A stretch of 8,266 bases of DNA from Mariprofundaceae bacterium (GTDB lineage: Bacteria > Pseudomonadota > Zetaproteobacteria > Mariprofundales > Mariprofundaceae). A model generated the notes under the pieces. That model was not told the origin of the DNA. It made no database searches and worked only from the letters and a program-made list of their open reading frames with translations. The translations under genes and the position numbers were made by a program. The stretch lies in the NCBI GenBank assembly GCA_030950975.1, contig JAUZQL010000207.1, positions 1-8,266 of the forward strand, in the 5' to 3' direction. Positions 1-7,566 of the stretch are shown here, piece by piece (positions within the stretch are counted from its first letter, which is position 1; the number at the start of each line of letters is the position of its first letter).

Positions 1-1
1 G

Positions 2-2107
2 CTTTGCATTCTCACCATTGGCTTGTGGCCAACAGGACATATTCAAGATGTGCCTATCTTGGCGTGGATCAATATTGTCTTATTACTGATTATTTCCATG
101 ACACTATCGATTTATGGCATCTATTTATTGCGTCAAATATCATCACCACCGGGGTCACGATTACGCGCTAAACTCGTGTTGGGTTTGGTGGGCATGTTGC
201 TTATTCCTGCGGGTACCTTGCAATTGGCTGCCAACCAAATGGTTGAACGAGGCATGAATACATGGTTCGATATGCGTGTGGATACCCTGTTAGATCGTGC
301 CTTAAAGCTTGCTCAAGGTTTTTATTCACGCATTGATCAAGATTTACAACGCAATATTCAACAATACAGTCAAGACACTTTGCTTATTTCTGATCTGGCA
401 GGCTTACCTCATAGTTATCGTCATCTAAATAGTCGGCTGAATGATATCATTCATCATGAAGGCTGGGATAATTTGCAAATTTATGATCGCAATGAACGAT
501 TGATTGCTGCATTACAATTGGAAGGACTTGCCACCATGCAAGCAGAAGCTTGGAGTCAGCAAGCCCGTTTAAGTTTTACATTAGGAAAAGTGCGAAGTGA
601 GCTTGTTCATCATGGCGAAGAGGAAACGATGGTCGCTTATGCGCCGATGTTTATCCAAAACCATGCGGTTGCGCTGATGAAAGCCAGTGTCACCTTACCC
701 CCTGAGCTGATTCAACATGCACGCGCTGTTGAATCGGATTACCGAACGTATCGTTCACTGGAACGAAATCGTCAATTGATTCGTAAAATATTCACCCAAA
801 GTATGTTATTTATTACCTTGATTGTGGTCATCGGGGTGGGTTTTGTGGCCATTATTTTTTCTCGGCATTTAACACGCCCTATCGGTCAATTGGCGCGTGC
901 TTTAGAACAAGTGACCGAAGGTGATTTTAATGTTCATATTCCTCAAGCCCCTGATGATGATTTGGGTGCTTTGGTCACATCATTCAACCGTATGGCCTTA
1001 CGCATGAAACAAAATATTGAGGCATTGGAACATGTTCAAGTTGATTTGACCCAAGCTTTAAAGAGTAGTCAACAACGTCAATACGTTTTGGAAACATTGC
1101 TTAGCAACTTGCAAAATGGTGTTATTCTCATTAACGAGGAAGGTGAAATTCGCCTCATCAATCAATCCTTTCGTCAACTTTTCGGCTTATCCACACCTGA
1201 GTGGGTGGCAGGCAAAGCATTGGCAGACATCGCATCGCATTATTTACCCTTAATTGCTGACTTTTATAATGAACTTCACCACCAGCAACATCATAGCCTA
1301 CAACGTGAATTAGAATGGACGATGGATGGAAAAGTTTATCATATTTTAGCGCGTGGTGAGCGTCTTAAAGCCTCCGAAGAAACAGGTTTTTCAGGCTATT
1401 TGCTTCTTTTTGATGATGTAACAGCGCTATCGGATGCTCAAAAAAATCGGGCATGGGCTGAAGTGGCACAACGACTAGCACATGAAATTAAAAATCCATT
1501 GACACCGATTAAATTGGCTGCGGAACGACTTCAACGTCGTTTTCGTCAACAGGTTGAACCGACAGATATTTTTGACCGCTGCACGGGAGCAATTATTGGG
1601 CAAACAGAGCGTTTGCAACGTCTGATTTCTGATTTTTCCACACTTTCCCGATTGCCTGAACCACATTGCAAGAAAGTCGCCTGCCACACCTTATTGGAAG
1701 AAATGCGAGATTTATACAGTGCTTATCCGCGTGTGAAGATTGATACCTTGATGTCCAATGTTTATGCGCATTGTGATGCAGATCAAGTTCGCCAAGTATT
1801 GATTAACTTGATGGAAAACGCTTTGGCAGCTACTTCAGAGCAGCAGCAAACCATTCATCTATACATCAAACAGGAAGGGCAAAGCATTGCTTTTCATCTT
1901 GAAGATAACGGTGAAGGTATTTCCGATATTCACCAAGCTCATTTATTTGATGCCTATTATTCAACCAAAGCAGAAGGCTCTGGGTTAGGGCTTTCGATTG
2001 CCAAACGTATTGCAGATGAGCATGGCGGTGATTTATTGCTTATATCACCTGCAAAGCCCACGCATTTTTGTTTACATTTACCAACGCATCCTGAACAAAG
2101 CACGTGA
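2..2107 (+). CDS. ntrY: NtrY-type membrane sensor histidine kinase, 5'-truncated by the window edge
   Basis: Inner-membrane sensor kinase that should autophosphorylate on His and pass the phosphate to the NtrX-type regulator encoded next. The frame is open to the window edge. A TTG at 23 is the first possible start inside, but the residues before it (ending LTIGL) look like the tail of a first membrane helix, as NtrY proteins have, so the true start is upstream. Counting from the TTG: membrane helices near 14-36 and 48-70, a periplasmic region about 75-255, another helix 258-280, HAMP about 281-335, a PAS-like domain about 355-465, then the kinase core. The H-box is LAHEIKNPLTP with His487, the N-box is INLMENAL (Asn599), followed by EDNGEGI and GSGLGLSIAKRI. 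All catalytic motifs are intact. The architecture, the IPAG segment after the second helix and the partner gene support NtrY over a generic kinase. The signal sensed cannot be read from sequence; NtrY homologues are linked to nitrogen and redox control. Confidence 0.9.
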   Translation, partial: LCILTIGLWPTGHIQDVPILAWINIVLLLIISMTLSIYGIYLLRQISSPPGSRLRAKLVLGLVGMLLIPAGTLQLAANQMVERGMNTWFDMRVDTLLDRALKLAQGFYSRIDQDLQRNIQQYSQDTLLISDLAGLPHSYRHLNSRLNDIIHHEGWDNLQIYDRNERLIAALQLEGLATMQAEAWSQQARLSFTLGKVRSELVHHGEEETMVAYAPMFIQNHAVALMKASVTLPPELIQHARAVESDYRTYRSLERNRQLIRKIFTQSMLFITLIVVIGVGFVAIIFSRHLTRPIGQLARALEQVTEGDFNVHIPQAPDDDLGALVTSFNRMALRMKQNIEALEHVQVDLTQALKSSQQRQYVLETLLSNLQNGVILINEEGEIRLINQSFRQLFGLSTPEWVAGKALADIASHYLPLIADFYNELHHQQHHSLQRELEWTMDGKVYHILARGERLKASEETGFSGYLLLFDDVTALSDAQKNRAWAEVAQRLAHEIKNPLTPIKLAAERLQRRFRQQVEPTDIFDRCTGAIIGQTERLQRLISDFSTLSRLPEPHCKKVACHTLLEEMRDLYSAYPRVKIDTLMSNVYAHCDADQVRQVLINLMENALAATSEQQQTIHLYIKQEGQSIAFHLEDNGEGISDIHQAHLFDAYYSTKAEGSGLGLSIAKRIADEHGGDLLLISPAKPTHFCLHLPTHPEQST

Positions 2108-2118
2108 TTTTCAGGTAC

Positions 2119-2125
2119 GGAGAAG
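2119..2125 (+). promoter_or_regulatory. Ribosome binding site that sets the NtrX start at 2128
   Basis: GGAGAAG lies a few bases before the ATG at 2128. The frame could also open at a GTG at 2104, which overlaps the kinase stop, but that has no purine-rich site in front. From 2128 the protein begins MNQSIMIVDDEP, the normal length before the first aspartate pair of a receiver domain. Confidence 0.75.
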
Positions 2126-2127
2126 CT

Positions 2128-3519
2128 ATGAATCAAAGTATTATGATTGTTGATGATGAGCCTGCTATTCGTGAATCATTGGAAGGTTTATTTGAAGATG
2201 AGATGTATCGTGTCAGTAGTGCGCCTTCAGGCGAAGAAGCTGTTGCGCGTTTTCGTAAACAATCGGTCGACTGCGTTTTACTTGATATATGGATGCCCGG
2301 TATTGATGGGCTTGAAACCATGTTGCGTTTACATCAAATGGATAACGATTTACCGATTATTATCATGCCTGGTCATGCGACCATTGATACAGCGGTTCGT
2401 GCGACTCGCCAAGGTGCGTATGATTTTGTCGAAAAACCCTTTTCATCTGAAAAACTTCTTGTTTTTGTGCGCAATGCGCTTGATAAACGACAATTATTGC
2501 GTGAAAATTATGAATTAAAAGATGATGTACAACAACAAACACGGCATGAACTATTGGGTGAAAGTCAGCCGATTCAAGCGGTGCGTCAATTGATTCAACG
2601 CATTGCTGTAAGCGATACGCCCGTGCTTATTTTAGGTGAACATGGCACAGGCAAAGCAGTTGCAGCCCGCATGTTGCATGTACAATCCAAGCGCAAAGAT
2701 AAACCGTTTATTGATATGAACCTTGCCAGTATTCCAGAATCACAACTTGATTCGGAAATTTTTGGTCATGAAAAAGGCGCTTTTCCCGGCGCTCTACATG
2801 CCCAACATGGTCGCTTTGAACGTGCGCATGGTGGCAGCCTTTTCTTCGATGAAATTAGTGATATGAGTTTAAGTACACAGGCTAAAATATTAAGAGCCAT
2901 GCAAGAACGTCGTATTCAGCGTTTGGGGAATCCAACACGTATTCCTGCCAATGTTCGTATCATGGGGGCAACATCACAATCACCAGAAAAGCTTTTGAAA
3001 GCGGGAGAGTTACGGGAAGATTTTTATTATCGCTTAAACGTCATTACCATTCAAATGCCACCTTTGCGAGATCGTCTGGAAGATTTGCCGTTACTGATTC
3101 AGACACTTGCCTATGAACAAGCCCAACTATTGGGCGGAGAGCCTGTTCAATTTAATGATGAAAAAGTGATGGCTGCGATGCAGAGTTATCCTTGGTTGGG
3201 CAATCTTCGTGAATTAAGAAACTACATAGAACGCTGTCATATTTTACATGCAGGGCAATCCTTAACGATACACACCATGCCAAGCCTTGATATGAATATA
3301 CCTAAACTTCAACATGCGCCTATACGTTCAGATGAACATCACAGTAATGTGAGCTTTAGTGATGCACGCAAAGCCTTTGAACGGCAGTATTTATTACAAC
3401 ATTTGAATGATAATGACTGGAACATCAGTCAAACGGCGGCAAAAATCGGTATGGAGCGTAGCCAATTGCATCGTAAAATAAAAAGTTTTGCTTTGACGCA
3501 AACGGAGTCCGATGGATGA
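2128..3519 (+). CDS. ntrX: NtrX-type response regulator with altered sigma-54 activator motifs
   Basis: Cytoplasmic DNA-binding response regulator, partner of the upstream kinase; 463 residues from the ATG at 2128. The receiver domain spans about 1-120, with acidic pair D9/D10, phospho-acceptor D53 and K103. The AAA+ domain spans about 140-385: Walker A GEHGTGK (170-176), Walker B LFFDE (238-242), arginine fingers R296 and R302, and Sensor II near WLGNLRELRN. A Fis-type helix-turn-helix ends the protein (about 420-458; IGMERSQLHRKIKS, the form seen in NtrX). Three key positions deviate: residue 81, normally Ser/Thr (NtrX usually MISGH), is Pro; the Thr of GAFTGA is Pro220 (GAFPGA); and Sensor I reads ATS instead of ATN at 281-283. 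Known family work makes the GAFTGA Thr important for contacting sigma-54, so classical sigma-54 activation is doubtful; many alphaproteobacterial NtrX proteins also lack this motif. It overlaps trkA by 4 bases. The NtrX assignment rests on the NtrY partner and the HTH sequence. Confidence 0.88.
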   Translation: MNQSIMIVDDEPAIRESLEGLFEDEMYRVSSAPSGEEAVARFRKQSVDCVLLDIWMPGIDGLETMLRLHQMDNDLPIIIMPGHATIDTAVRATRQGAYDFVEKPFSSEKLLVFVRNALDKRQLLRENYELKDDVQQQTRHELLGESQPIQAVRQLIQRIAVSDTPVLILGEHGTGKAVAARMLHVQSKRKDKPFIDMNLASIPESQLDSEIFGHEKGAFPGALHAQHGRFERAHGGSLFFDEISDMSLSTQAKILRAMQERRIQRLGNPTRIPANVRIMGATSQSPEKLLKAGELREDFYYRLNVITIQMPPLRDRLEDLPLLIQTLAYEQAQLLGGEPVQFNDEKVMAAMQSYPWLGNLRELRNYIERCHILHAGQSLTIHTMPSLDMNIPKLQHAPIRSDEHHSNVSFSDARKAFERQYLLQHLNDNDWNISQTAAKIGMERSQLHRKIKSFALTQTESDG

Positions 3520-4892
3520 ATATTTTGATTCTTGGTGCGGGAGAAGTTGGCTTTCATATTGCCTCACGGCTTGCTGCCGAAGGTAATAATGTTTCGGTCA
3601 TTGATAATGATGCCGAACGTTTACAAGGTGTTGCTGATTCAATGGATGTGAAGACGGTGTTTGGACATGCCGCACATCCCAGTGTTTTGGAACAAGCTGG
3701 TGCAGCAGATGCCGAATTATTGATTGCTGCAACGACCAATGATGAAATCAATATGTTGGCATGCCAAGTTGCCCATTCTTTATTCAAAGTGACCACCAAA
3801 ATAGCACGTATTCGTGAACCTGATTATATCAATGCCAGTGGTTTGTTTGGGCGCGATGATTTACCCATCGATTTGATGATTTCTCCAGAAAAAGAAGCCG
3901 CAAACTCCATCATTAAACGTTTTCAAATTACATCGACTGTGGATGCTCAAGAATTTGCCGATGGTAAAGTTCAATTATTGGGGATGCATATTCCACCCAA
4001 AGGGGAACTGGCAGGTGTCGACTTCAAAGAGTTGCATGAAGTGTTGGGGGATTTACCCATCTATGTTGTGGCACATGAACGCAATCAACATTGGGGTATT
4101 CCTAAATCCAATACCGTATTGTTAGCGGGTGATCGTATTTATGTTGCGGTCGCCACATCCGATGTGGAAAGATTATTGGAAAAAGTAGGCTCTGATACGA
4201 GTCAACAGCGAAAACAAGGTCGAAAAGTCATGATGATTGGTGGTGGCAATGTAGGCTATCTGGTGGCTCAAAAACTTGAAACAATGGATGTTGATACTTG
4301 TCTCTTTGAATGCAATTCCTCGCGTGCTGATTGGCTAGCAGAAACATTACATCATACCCATATTATTAAAGGTGATGCCTTGGATCGAAAACTTCTTGAA
4401 GAAGAAGGTATCGAAAATGTGGATGATTTTTTAGCGCTCACCAATGATGATGAAACCAATATTTTAGGTAGTATGATTGCGAAAAAATATAAGGTTGATC
4501 ATATCGTTACCTTGATTAATCGTGGTGTTTATAATGAACTAAGTCATGAAATTGGTTTAGAGGTGACGGTTTCGCCACGATTAACCACCACTTCCACGAT
4601 TTTACGGCATATTCGTAAAGGTCGTATTTTTGGACTATCGTCATTGGGTGATGGAAGTTTAGAAGTCTTAGAAGCCGAAGCACTCAAAACATCTGCGATT
4701 CTCAATACACCGCTCAAAGATCTTACTTTACCTGATAATACCATTATTGGCGCAGTCATCCGTCAAGATCAAGTCATTATTCCCAATGGATATACAGTGA
4801 TTGAAGCTCACGATCATGTCCTTTTGGTTTCTCAAGGAAGTAATTTGAAAGAAGTTGAGAAATTATTTGAAGTTCGTTTGGAATTCTTTTAA
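3516..4892 (+). CDS. trkA: Trk potassium uptake regulatory subunit TrkA
   Basis: Peripheral membrane subunit that binds NAD(H) and nucleotides and gates the TrkH potassium pore. The 458 residues equal the length of E. coli TrkA and follow its tandem plan: two halves, each a Rossmann RCK-N fold followed by an RCK-C domain. The first nucleotide-binding motif is GAGEVG at residues 7-12, with the acidic VIDND strand end near 28-32; the second is GGGNVG near 240. Family-typical stretches include IARIREPDYI and LTNDDETNI. RCK-C domains lie about 145-225 and 375-458. The ATG overlaps the stop of the response regulator (ATGA), and GGAG at 3504-3507 sits 8 bases ahead, so translation is probably coupled. 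The ntrYX-trkA order is a known arrangement in some proteobacteria. In enteric and rhizobial bacteria, the nitrogen phosphotransferase protein PtsN is reported to bind TrkA or affect potassium uptake, which gives a plausible, inferred reason for the linkage. No defects seen. Confidence 0.95.
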   Translation: MNILILGAGEVGFHIASRLAAEGNNVSVIDNDAERLQGVADSMDVKTVFGHAAHPSVLEQAGAADAELLIAATTNDEINMLACQVAHSLFKVTTKIARIREPDYINASGLFGRDDLPIDLMISPEKEAANSIIKRFQITSTVDAQEFADGKVQLLGMHIPPKGELAGVDFKELHEVLGDLPIYVVAHERNQHWGIPKSNTVLLAGDRIYVAVATSDVERLLEKVGSDTSQQRKQGRKVMMIGGGNVGYLVAQKLETMDVDTCLFECNSSRADWLAETLHHTHIIKGDALDRKLLEEEGIENVDDFLALTNDDETNILGSMIAKKYKVDHIVTLINRGVYNELSHEIGLEVTVSPRLTTTSTILRHIRKGRIFGLSSLGDGSLEVLEAEALKTSAILNTPLKDLTLPDNTIIGAVIRQDQVIIPNGYTVIEAHDHVLLVSQGSNLKEVEKLFEVRLEFF

Positions 4893-4894
4893 TG
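4880..4894 (+). promoter_or_regulatory. trkA-trkH translational coupling junction (TAATG)
   Basis: The trkA stop TAA and the trkH start ATG share one base (TAATG, 4890-4894). Only a weak GGA at 4880-4882 precedes the start, inside the trkA coding region, so trkH is likely to be translated mostly by ribosomes finishing trkA. This would help keep the two subunits in proportion; that consequence is inferred. Confidence 0.6.
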
Positions 4895-6328
4895 CATTTT
4901 AAAGGCGTTTTTTGGACACTCGGTATCCTTATTTGTCTTTTTGGTATCAGCATGATGATTCCAGCGGCTATTTCATGGTATTATGAATCAGGGCATAGCC
5001 TGCAATTTATGCTTGCAGGCGGCATGACCGCTGGGTTTGGTGGGTTGTTACAATTTTTTGGAGGTCGCCCCGAACGCCTCAGTCATAAAGATGGCTTTCT
5101 TATTGTGGTTTTAGCTTGGGTGACATTATCAATGTTGGGTGCGATTCCTTTTTGGACAACTGGTACATGTAGCAATTTAGTCGACGGTTTGTTTGAATCA
5201 ACATCAGGCTTAACCACCACAGGCGCAACGATTCTGACTGATTTAGAACACACGCCACCTGCCATTTTATTTTGGCGTTCCATGCAAGAATGGTTGGGAG
5301 GTATGGGAATTATTGTATTGGCAGTTGCTGTGATGCCACTGCTAGGTGTGGGGGGGATGCAACTTTTTCGTGCTGAAGCCCCCGGGCCAGTGAAGGATAA
5401 ATTAACGGCACGCGTCACCGAAACAGCCAAGGCATTGTGGTATATTTATTTACTCATGACCATTATTGCAGCGCTTAGTTTTTGGGTCGCAGGGATGACG
5501 TTATTTGATGCCATCAATCATGCCATGACCACGGTTGCGATTGGTGGATTTTCAACCCATGATGCGAGTATGGGCTATTATGATTCCTTATGGATTCGTG
5601 GTATGTGTGTATTATTTATGTTTTTAGCAGGTATCAATTTTACTTTGCACTTTGCAGCCTTGCGTAAAGGATTTCATCTTAAAACGTATTTCTTTGATGA
5701 TGAGTTTCGGACTTATTTGAAATGGTTGAGCAGCTTAATTGTCTTGCTTGGACTGTTCACTTTGGCAACCCATAAAGGTACTTGGGATGAAGTTATTTTT
5801 AATGCAGTGGCTGTTGCAACGACCACTGGATTTGCGGTCAGTGATTATGCCCAATGGCCACCTGCGACATCCTTATTATTATTTGTAGCCATGTTTATTG
5901 GTGCGTGCGCTGGATCTACAGGTGGTGGCATGAAAGTGGTTCGGGTGTTGCTGTTATTTCGTCAAGGCATGCGAGAAATTCATCGTTTGATTCATCCTCA
6001 TGCAGTGATTTATGTCAAAATAAACAGTCAAAGTGTCTCACCCACAGTGATGCAAGCACTTTGGGGATTTTTTGTATTGTACATGGTTTGTTTTGTGGTG
6101 GTGGCGATTTTATTGGCATCAACAGGTGTGGATATGTTGACTTCCTTATCCGCATCGGCTGCTTGCATTACCAATACTGGGCCGGGTTTTGGTGATGTTG
6201 GACCTGCTTCAACATACACGAGCTTGCCAGATTTAGGTAAATTCATTCTACTTTTTGCCATGATTCTTGGACGCTTGGAAATATTTACCTTTTTTGTCTT
6301 GCTTGTCCCTGAATTTTGGAAACGTTAA
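4892..6328 (+). CDS. trkH: Trk potassium uptake channel subunit TrkH
   Basis: Integral inner-membrane protein forming the potassium-conducting pore gated by TrkA. At 478 residues it is close to the family length. It has the four membrane-pore-membrane repeats of the Trk/Ktr/HKT superfamily, each with its selectivity-filter loop: TTTGAT at 108-113, AIGGFS at 216-221, TTTGFA at 311-316 and NTGPGFG at 428-434, all with the filter glycines. The intramembrane gate loop GSTGGGMKVVR at 341-351 is present, as is the WLGGMGIIVLAVAVMPLLG signature near 134-152. The N-terminus starts with a short cytoplasmic segment and a hydrophobic helix, and the C-terminus ends at a VLLVPEFWKR tail, so the gene is complete. 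Its start overlaps the trkA stop by one base. TrkH rather than TrkG/KtrB is supported by length and by the paired TrkA of full tandem form. Nothing looks damaged; expression should follow the upstream genes. Confidence 0.95.
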   Translation: MHFKGVFWTLGILICLFGISMMIPAAISWYYESGHSLQFMLAGGMTAGFGGLLQFFGGRPERLSHKDGFLIVVLAWVTLSMLGAIPFWTTGTCSNLVDGLFESTSGLTTTGATILTDLEHTPPAILFWRSMQEWLGGMGIIVLAVAVMPLLGVGGMQLFRAEAPGPVKDKLTARVTETAKALWYIYLLMTIIAALSFWVAGMTLFDAINHAMTTVAIGGFSTHDASMGYYDSLWIRGMCVLFMFLAGINFTLHFAALRKGFHLKTYFFDDEFRTYLKWLSSLIVLLGLFTLATHKGTWDEVIFNAVAVATTTGFAVSDYAQWPPATSLLLFVAMFIGACAGSTGGGMKVVRVLLLFRQGMREIHRLIHPHAVIYVKINSQSVSPTVMQALWGFFVLYMVCFVVVAILLASTGVDMLTSLSASAACITNTGPGFGDVGPASTYTSLPDLGKFILLFAMILGRLEIFTFFVLLVPEFWKR

Positions 6329-6361
6329 TGGCAATCTAACTCAGTCTCTAAAGGATAAATT

Positions 6362-6901
6362 ATGAATATTCTTATTTCATTTCATTCAGATTATGGGCAC
6401 ACAGAAAAAATGGCGTTTGCTATTGCAGCAGGTTGCCAAGCGAGTTTTCCTGATGCCTGTATCAAAACATTAACAGCCGAACAAACACAATTGGCTGATT
6501 TTGAACATGCCGATATTATTTTCTTAGGTACACCTGTGCATATGGGCTCGATGGCTTGGGGCATGAAAAAATTATTGGATAGTACTTCCAAACTTTGGAT
6601 GGAAGAATTGTTGGAAGGAAAAGTTGGTGGTGTTTTTGCTTGTTCAGGGGGTTTAGGTGGGGCAGGAGGAGGCATTGAACAAACACTGATTTCCTTGCAC
6701 TCCTTATTATTGGAACATGGGATGACAGCCGTAGGCTTTCCTAAAAGTCTATTGGGTTATGCTGATGCAGGCATTCAATGGGGGGTTGCTGCACGTACGA
6801 GTAATCATGAAGGCATGCCAGAAGCGATTAGTGAACAAGCTTTGACAGCATGTCGTAGTTATGCCGCACATGTTTGCCATATTGCTGATAAATTACGTTA
6901 A
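6362..6901 (+). CDS. WrbA-like flavodoxin-fold protein, probable NAD(P)H:quinone oxidoreductase
   Basis: Cytoplasmic FMN-binding protein of the flavodoxin/WrbA group, likely a two-electron quinone or similar reductase; 179 residues, slightly shorter than WrbA (about 198). The N-terminal strand MNILISFHS leads into the phosphate-binding loop SDYGHTEKMA, matching the WrbA pattern of a Tyr-Gly-His after the first strand. GTPVHMGSMAWGMKKLLD (about 59-76) matches the WrbA GTP-F/H-x-M segment, and the glycine-rich SGGLGGAGGGIEQT (about 94-107) matches the WrbA loop that holds the flavin ring, with a couple of extra glycines. AAGGA at 6351-6355 sits 6 bases before the ATG. It follows trkH by 33 bases with no terminator visible, so it probably shares that transcript. 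It stops 3 bases short of the convergent phosphatase gene. Substrate is unknown: WrbA proper, a flavodoxin-like reductase, or a redox sensor are all possible. No link to potassium uptake is evident from the sequence. Confidence 0.8.
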   Translation: MNILISFHSDYGHTEKMAFAIAAGCQASFPDACIKTLTAEQTQLADFEHADIIFLGTPVHMGSMAWGMKKLLDSTSKLWMEELLEGKVGGVFACSGGLGGAGGGIEQTLISLHSLLLEHGMTAVGFPKSLLGYADAGIQWGVAARTSNHEGMPEAISEQALTACRSYAAHVCHIADKLR

Positions 6902-6904
6902 AAC

Positions 6905-7483
6905 TTAACCATCAATGAATACCATTTGACTCGTATCGCCGTGATATTCGGCGCGACTCCAACAGGCATAAGGCATGGAGATGTCACGCGTATATGCAAT
7001 GGGCTTGCCTTCAATGTGTGCAATCAACATGCGTGTACTACCTGAATGCCCCACCACCAACACATGTTGTTTGGCATAGGTTGCACAAATATCTTGCCAG
7101 AAATCAGCGATGCGTATGCGTAATTCTTCAGGCGATTCGCCCTTTGGGGGGCGCATTCCTGTGGGGTCAACACGCCACAATGCCAACATACCCGGATAAT
7201 CACATTCAATCTCCGCATGTGTTTTATCTTCCCAATCCCCATAATGCATCTCTGCCATTCGTTCATCGCTGATACAAACAATGCCTTTTTCTTTCGCCCA
7301 TGCTTGTGCAGGTTCCAAACAACGCTTTAACGGTGAACTAATAATAACATCCACATCGTTGGCAATATGTTGCCAAACCCGATTCATAGCATCACGCCCT
7401 TCAGTGGTTAAATAGCCTTCCACTCGTCCACGATATTTTACCCCACCTTGCAATGCACCATGTCGCAATAAATCCACAATCAC
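6905..7483 (-). CDS. Histidine phosphatase family protein (CobC/phosphoglycerate-mutase type)
   Basis: Cytoplasmic phosphatase of the histidine-acid branch; 192 residues. The catalytic RHG is at residues 7-9 (nucleophile His8), SSPLKR at 49-54 supplies the phosphate-binding Arg54, the proton donor is probably Glu78 in AEMHYGDWE, and the second catalytic histidine is His145 in VVGHSGSTRM. All core residues are present. The start is GTG; GGGGAG (7492-7497) lies 8 bases ahead and an in-frame TGA occurs just two codons upstream, so the start is well fixed. The short length and the LRHG...YRGR...LT..G pattern resemble alpha-ribazole-phosphate phosphatase (CobC), but no other cobalamin genes are in view, so the substrate is left open. 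It is divergent from folE over an 83-base gap, which allows the speculation that it acts on a pterin phosphate; nothing in the protein proves this. Confidence 0.85.
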   Translation of the reverse strand: MIVDLLRHGALQGGVKYRGRVEGYLTTEGRDAMNRVWQHIANDVDVIISSPLKRCLEPAQAWAKEKGIVCISDERMAEMHYGDWEDKTHAEIECDYPGMLALWRVDPTGMRPPKGESPEELRIRIADFWQDICATYAKQHVLVVGHSGSTRMLIAHIEGKPIAYTRDISMPYACWSRAEYHGDTSQMVFIDG

Positions 7484-7491
7484 TATTCAGT

Positions 7492-7497
7492 CTCCCC
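7492..7497 (-). promoter_or_regulatory. Ribosome binding site fixing the GTG start of the phosphatase gene
   Basis: On the minus strand this reads GGGGAG, 8 bases before the GTG at 7483. With an in-frame TGA only two codons upstream of the GTG, there is no longer alternative, so the site decides the start. It overlaps by two bases the left copy of the direct repeat. Confidence 0.65.
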
Positions 7498-7551
7498 ATC
7501 ATTTCCATGTGTTTGTATCGTACTTATTTGTTATCCTGCGCCATCATTTCC
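7496..7551. repeat. Exact 11-base direct repeat CCATCATTTCC, 45 bases apart
   Basis: CCATCATTTCC occurs at 7496-7506 and again at 7541-7551, same orientation, within the 83-base divergent region. The flanking bases differ, so the match is exactly 11. One copy abuts the phosphatase ribosome binding site, the other lies just ahead of the folE ribosome binding site. It could be a pair of operator half-sites or chance; no known regulator motif is recognised. Confidence 0.6.
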
Positions 7552-7554
7552 TAC

Positions 7555-7559
7555 AAGGA
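7555..7559 (+). promoter_or_regulatory. Ribosome binding site that sets the folE start at 7567
   Basis: AAGGA is 7 bases before the ATG at 7567. The frame is open back to 7453, but that extension lies inside the leftward phosphatase gene and its encoded residues do not match the FolE family, so 7567 is preferred. Confidence 0.75.
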
Positions 7560-7566
7560 TCTTCAT

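Larger units (their letters stand above)
7484..7566. promoter_or_regulatory. Divergent upstream region between the phosphatase gene and folE
   Basis: These 83 bases must carry the promoters of both flanking genes unless folE is served from outside. I see no convincing -35/-10 pair on either strand: TATCCT at 7532-7537 is the best -10-like element for folE but lacks a good -35. The region carries the exact 11-base direct repeat listed separately and a small imperfect dyad around GTATCGTAC (7515-7523). Function is inferred from position only. Confidence 0.5.

Noticed and set aside
2104..2127. GTG at 2104 as the start of the response regulator, giving 8 more residues and overlapping the kinase stop
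   Set aside because: No ribosome binding site in front of it, and the added residues are not part of a receiver domain; the ATG at 2128 has GGAGAAG in place.
5083..5430. Leftward open frame of 115 codons inside trkH
   Set aside because: Fully inside a strongly conserved gene, and its product shows no family motif; it reflects the codon pattern of trkH.
5854..6195. Rightward open frame of 113 codons overlapping trkH in another frame
   Set aside because: The trkH frame here encodes the third and fourth filter loops; the alternative product has no recognisable domain.
6902..6904. Terminator between the convergent flavoprotein and phosphatase genes
   Set aside because: Only 3 bases separate the stop codons and I see no stem-loop with a T-run around the junction.
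7453..7566. N-terminal extension of folE back to 7453
   Set aside because: Lies over the phosphatase gene start and the divergent control region, and does not resemble FolE; ATG 7567 has a good ribosome binding site.
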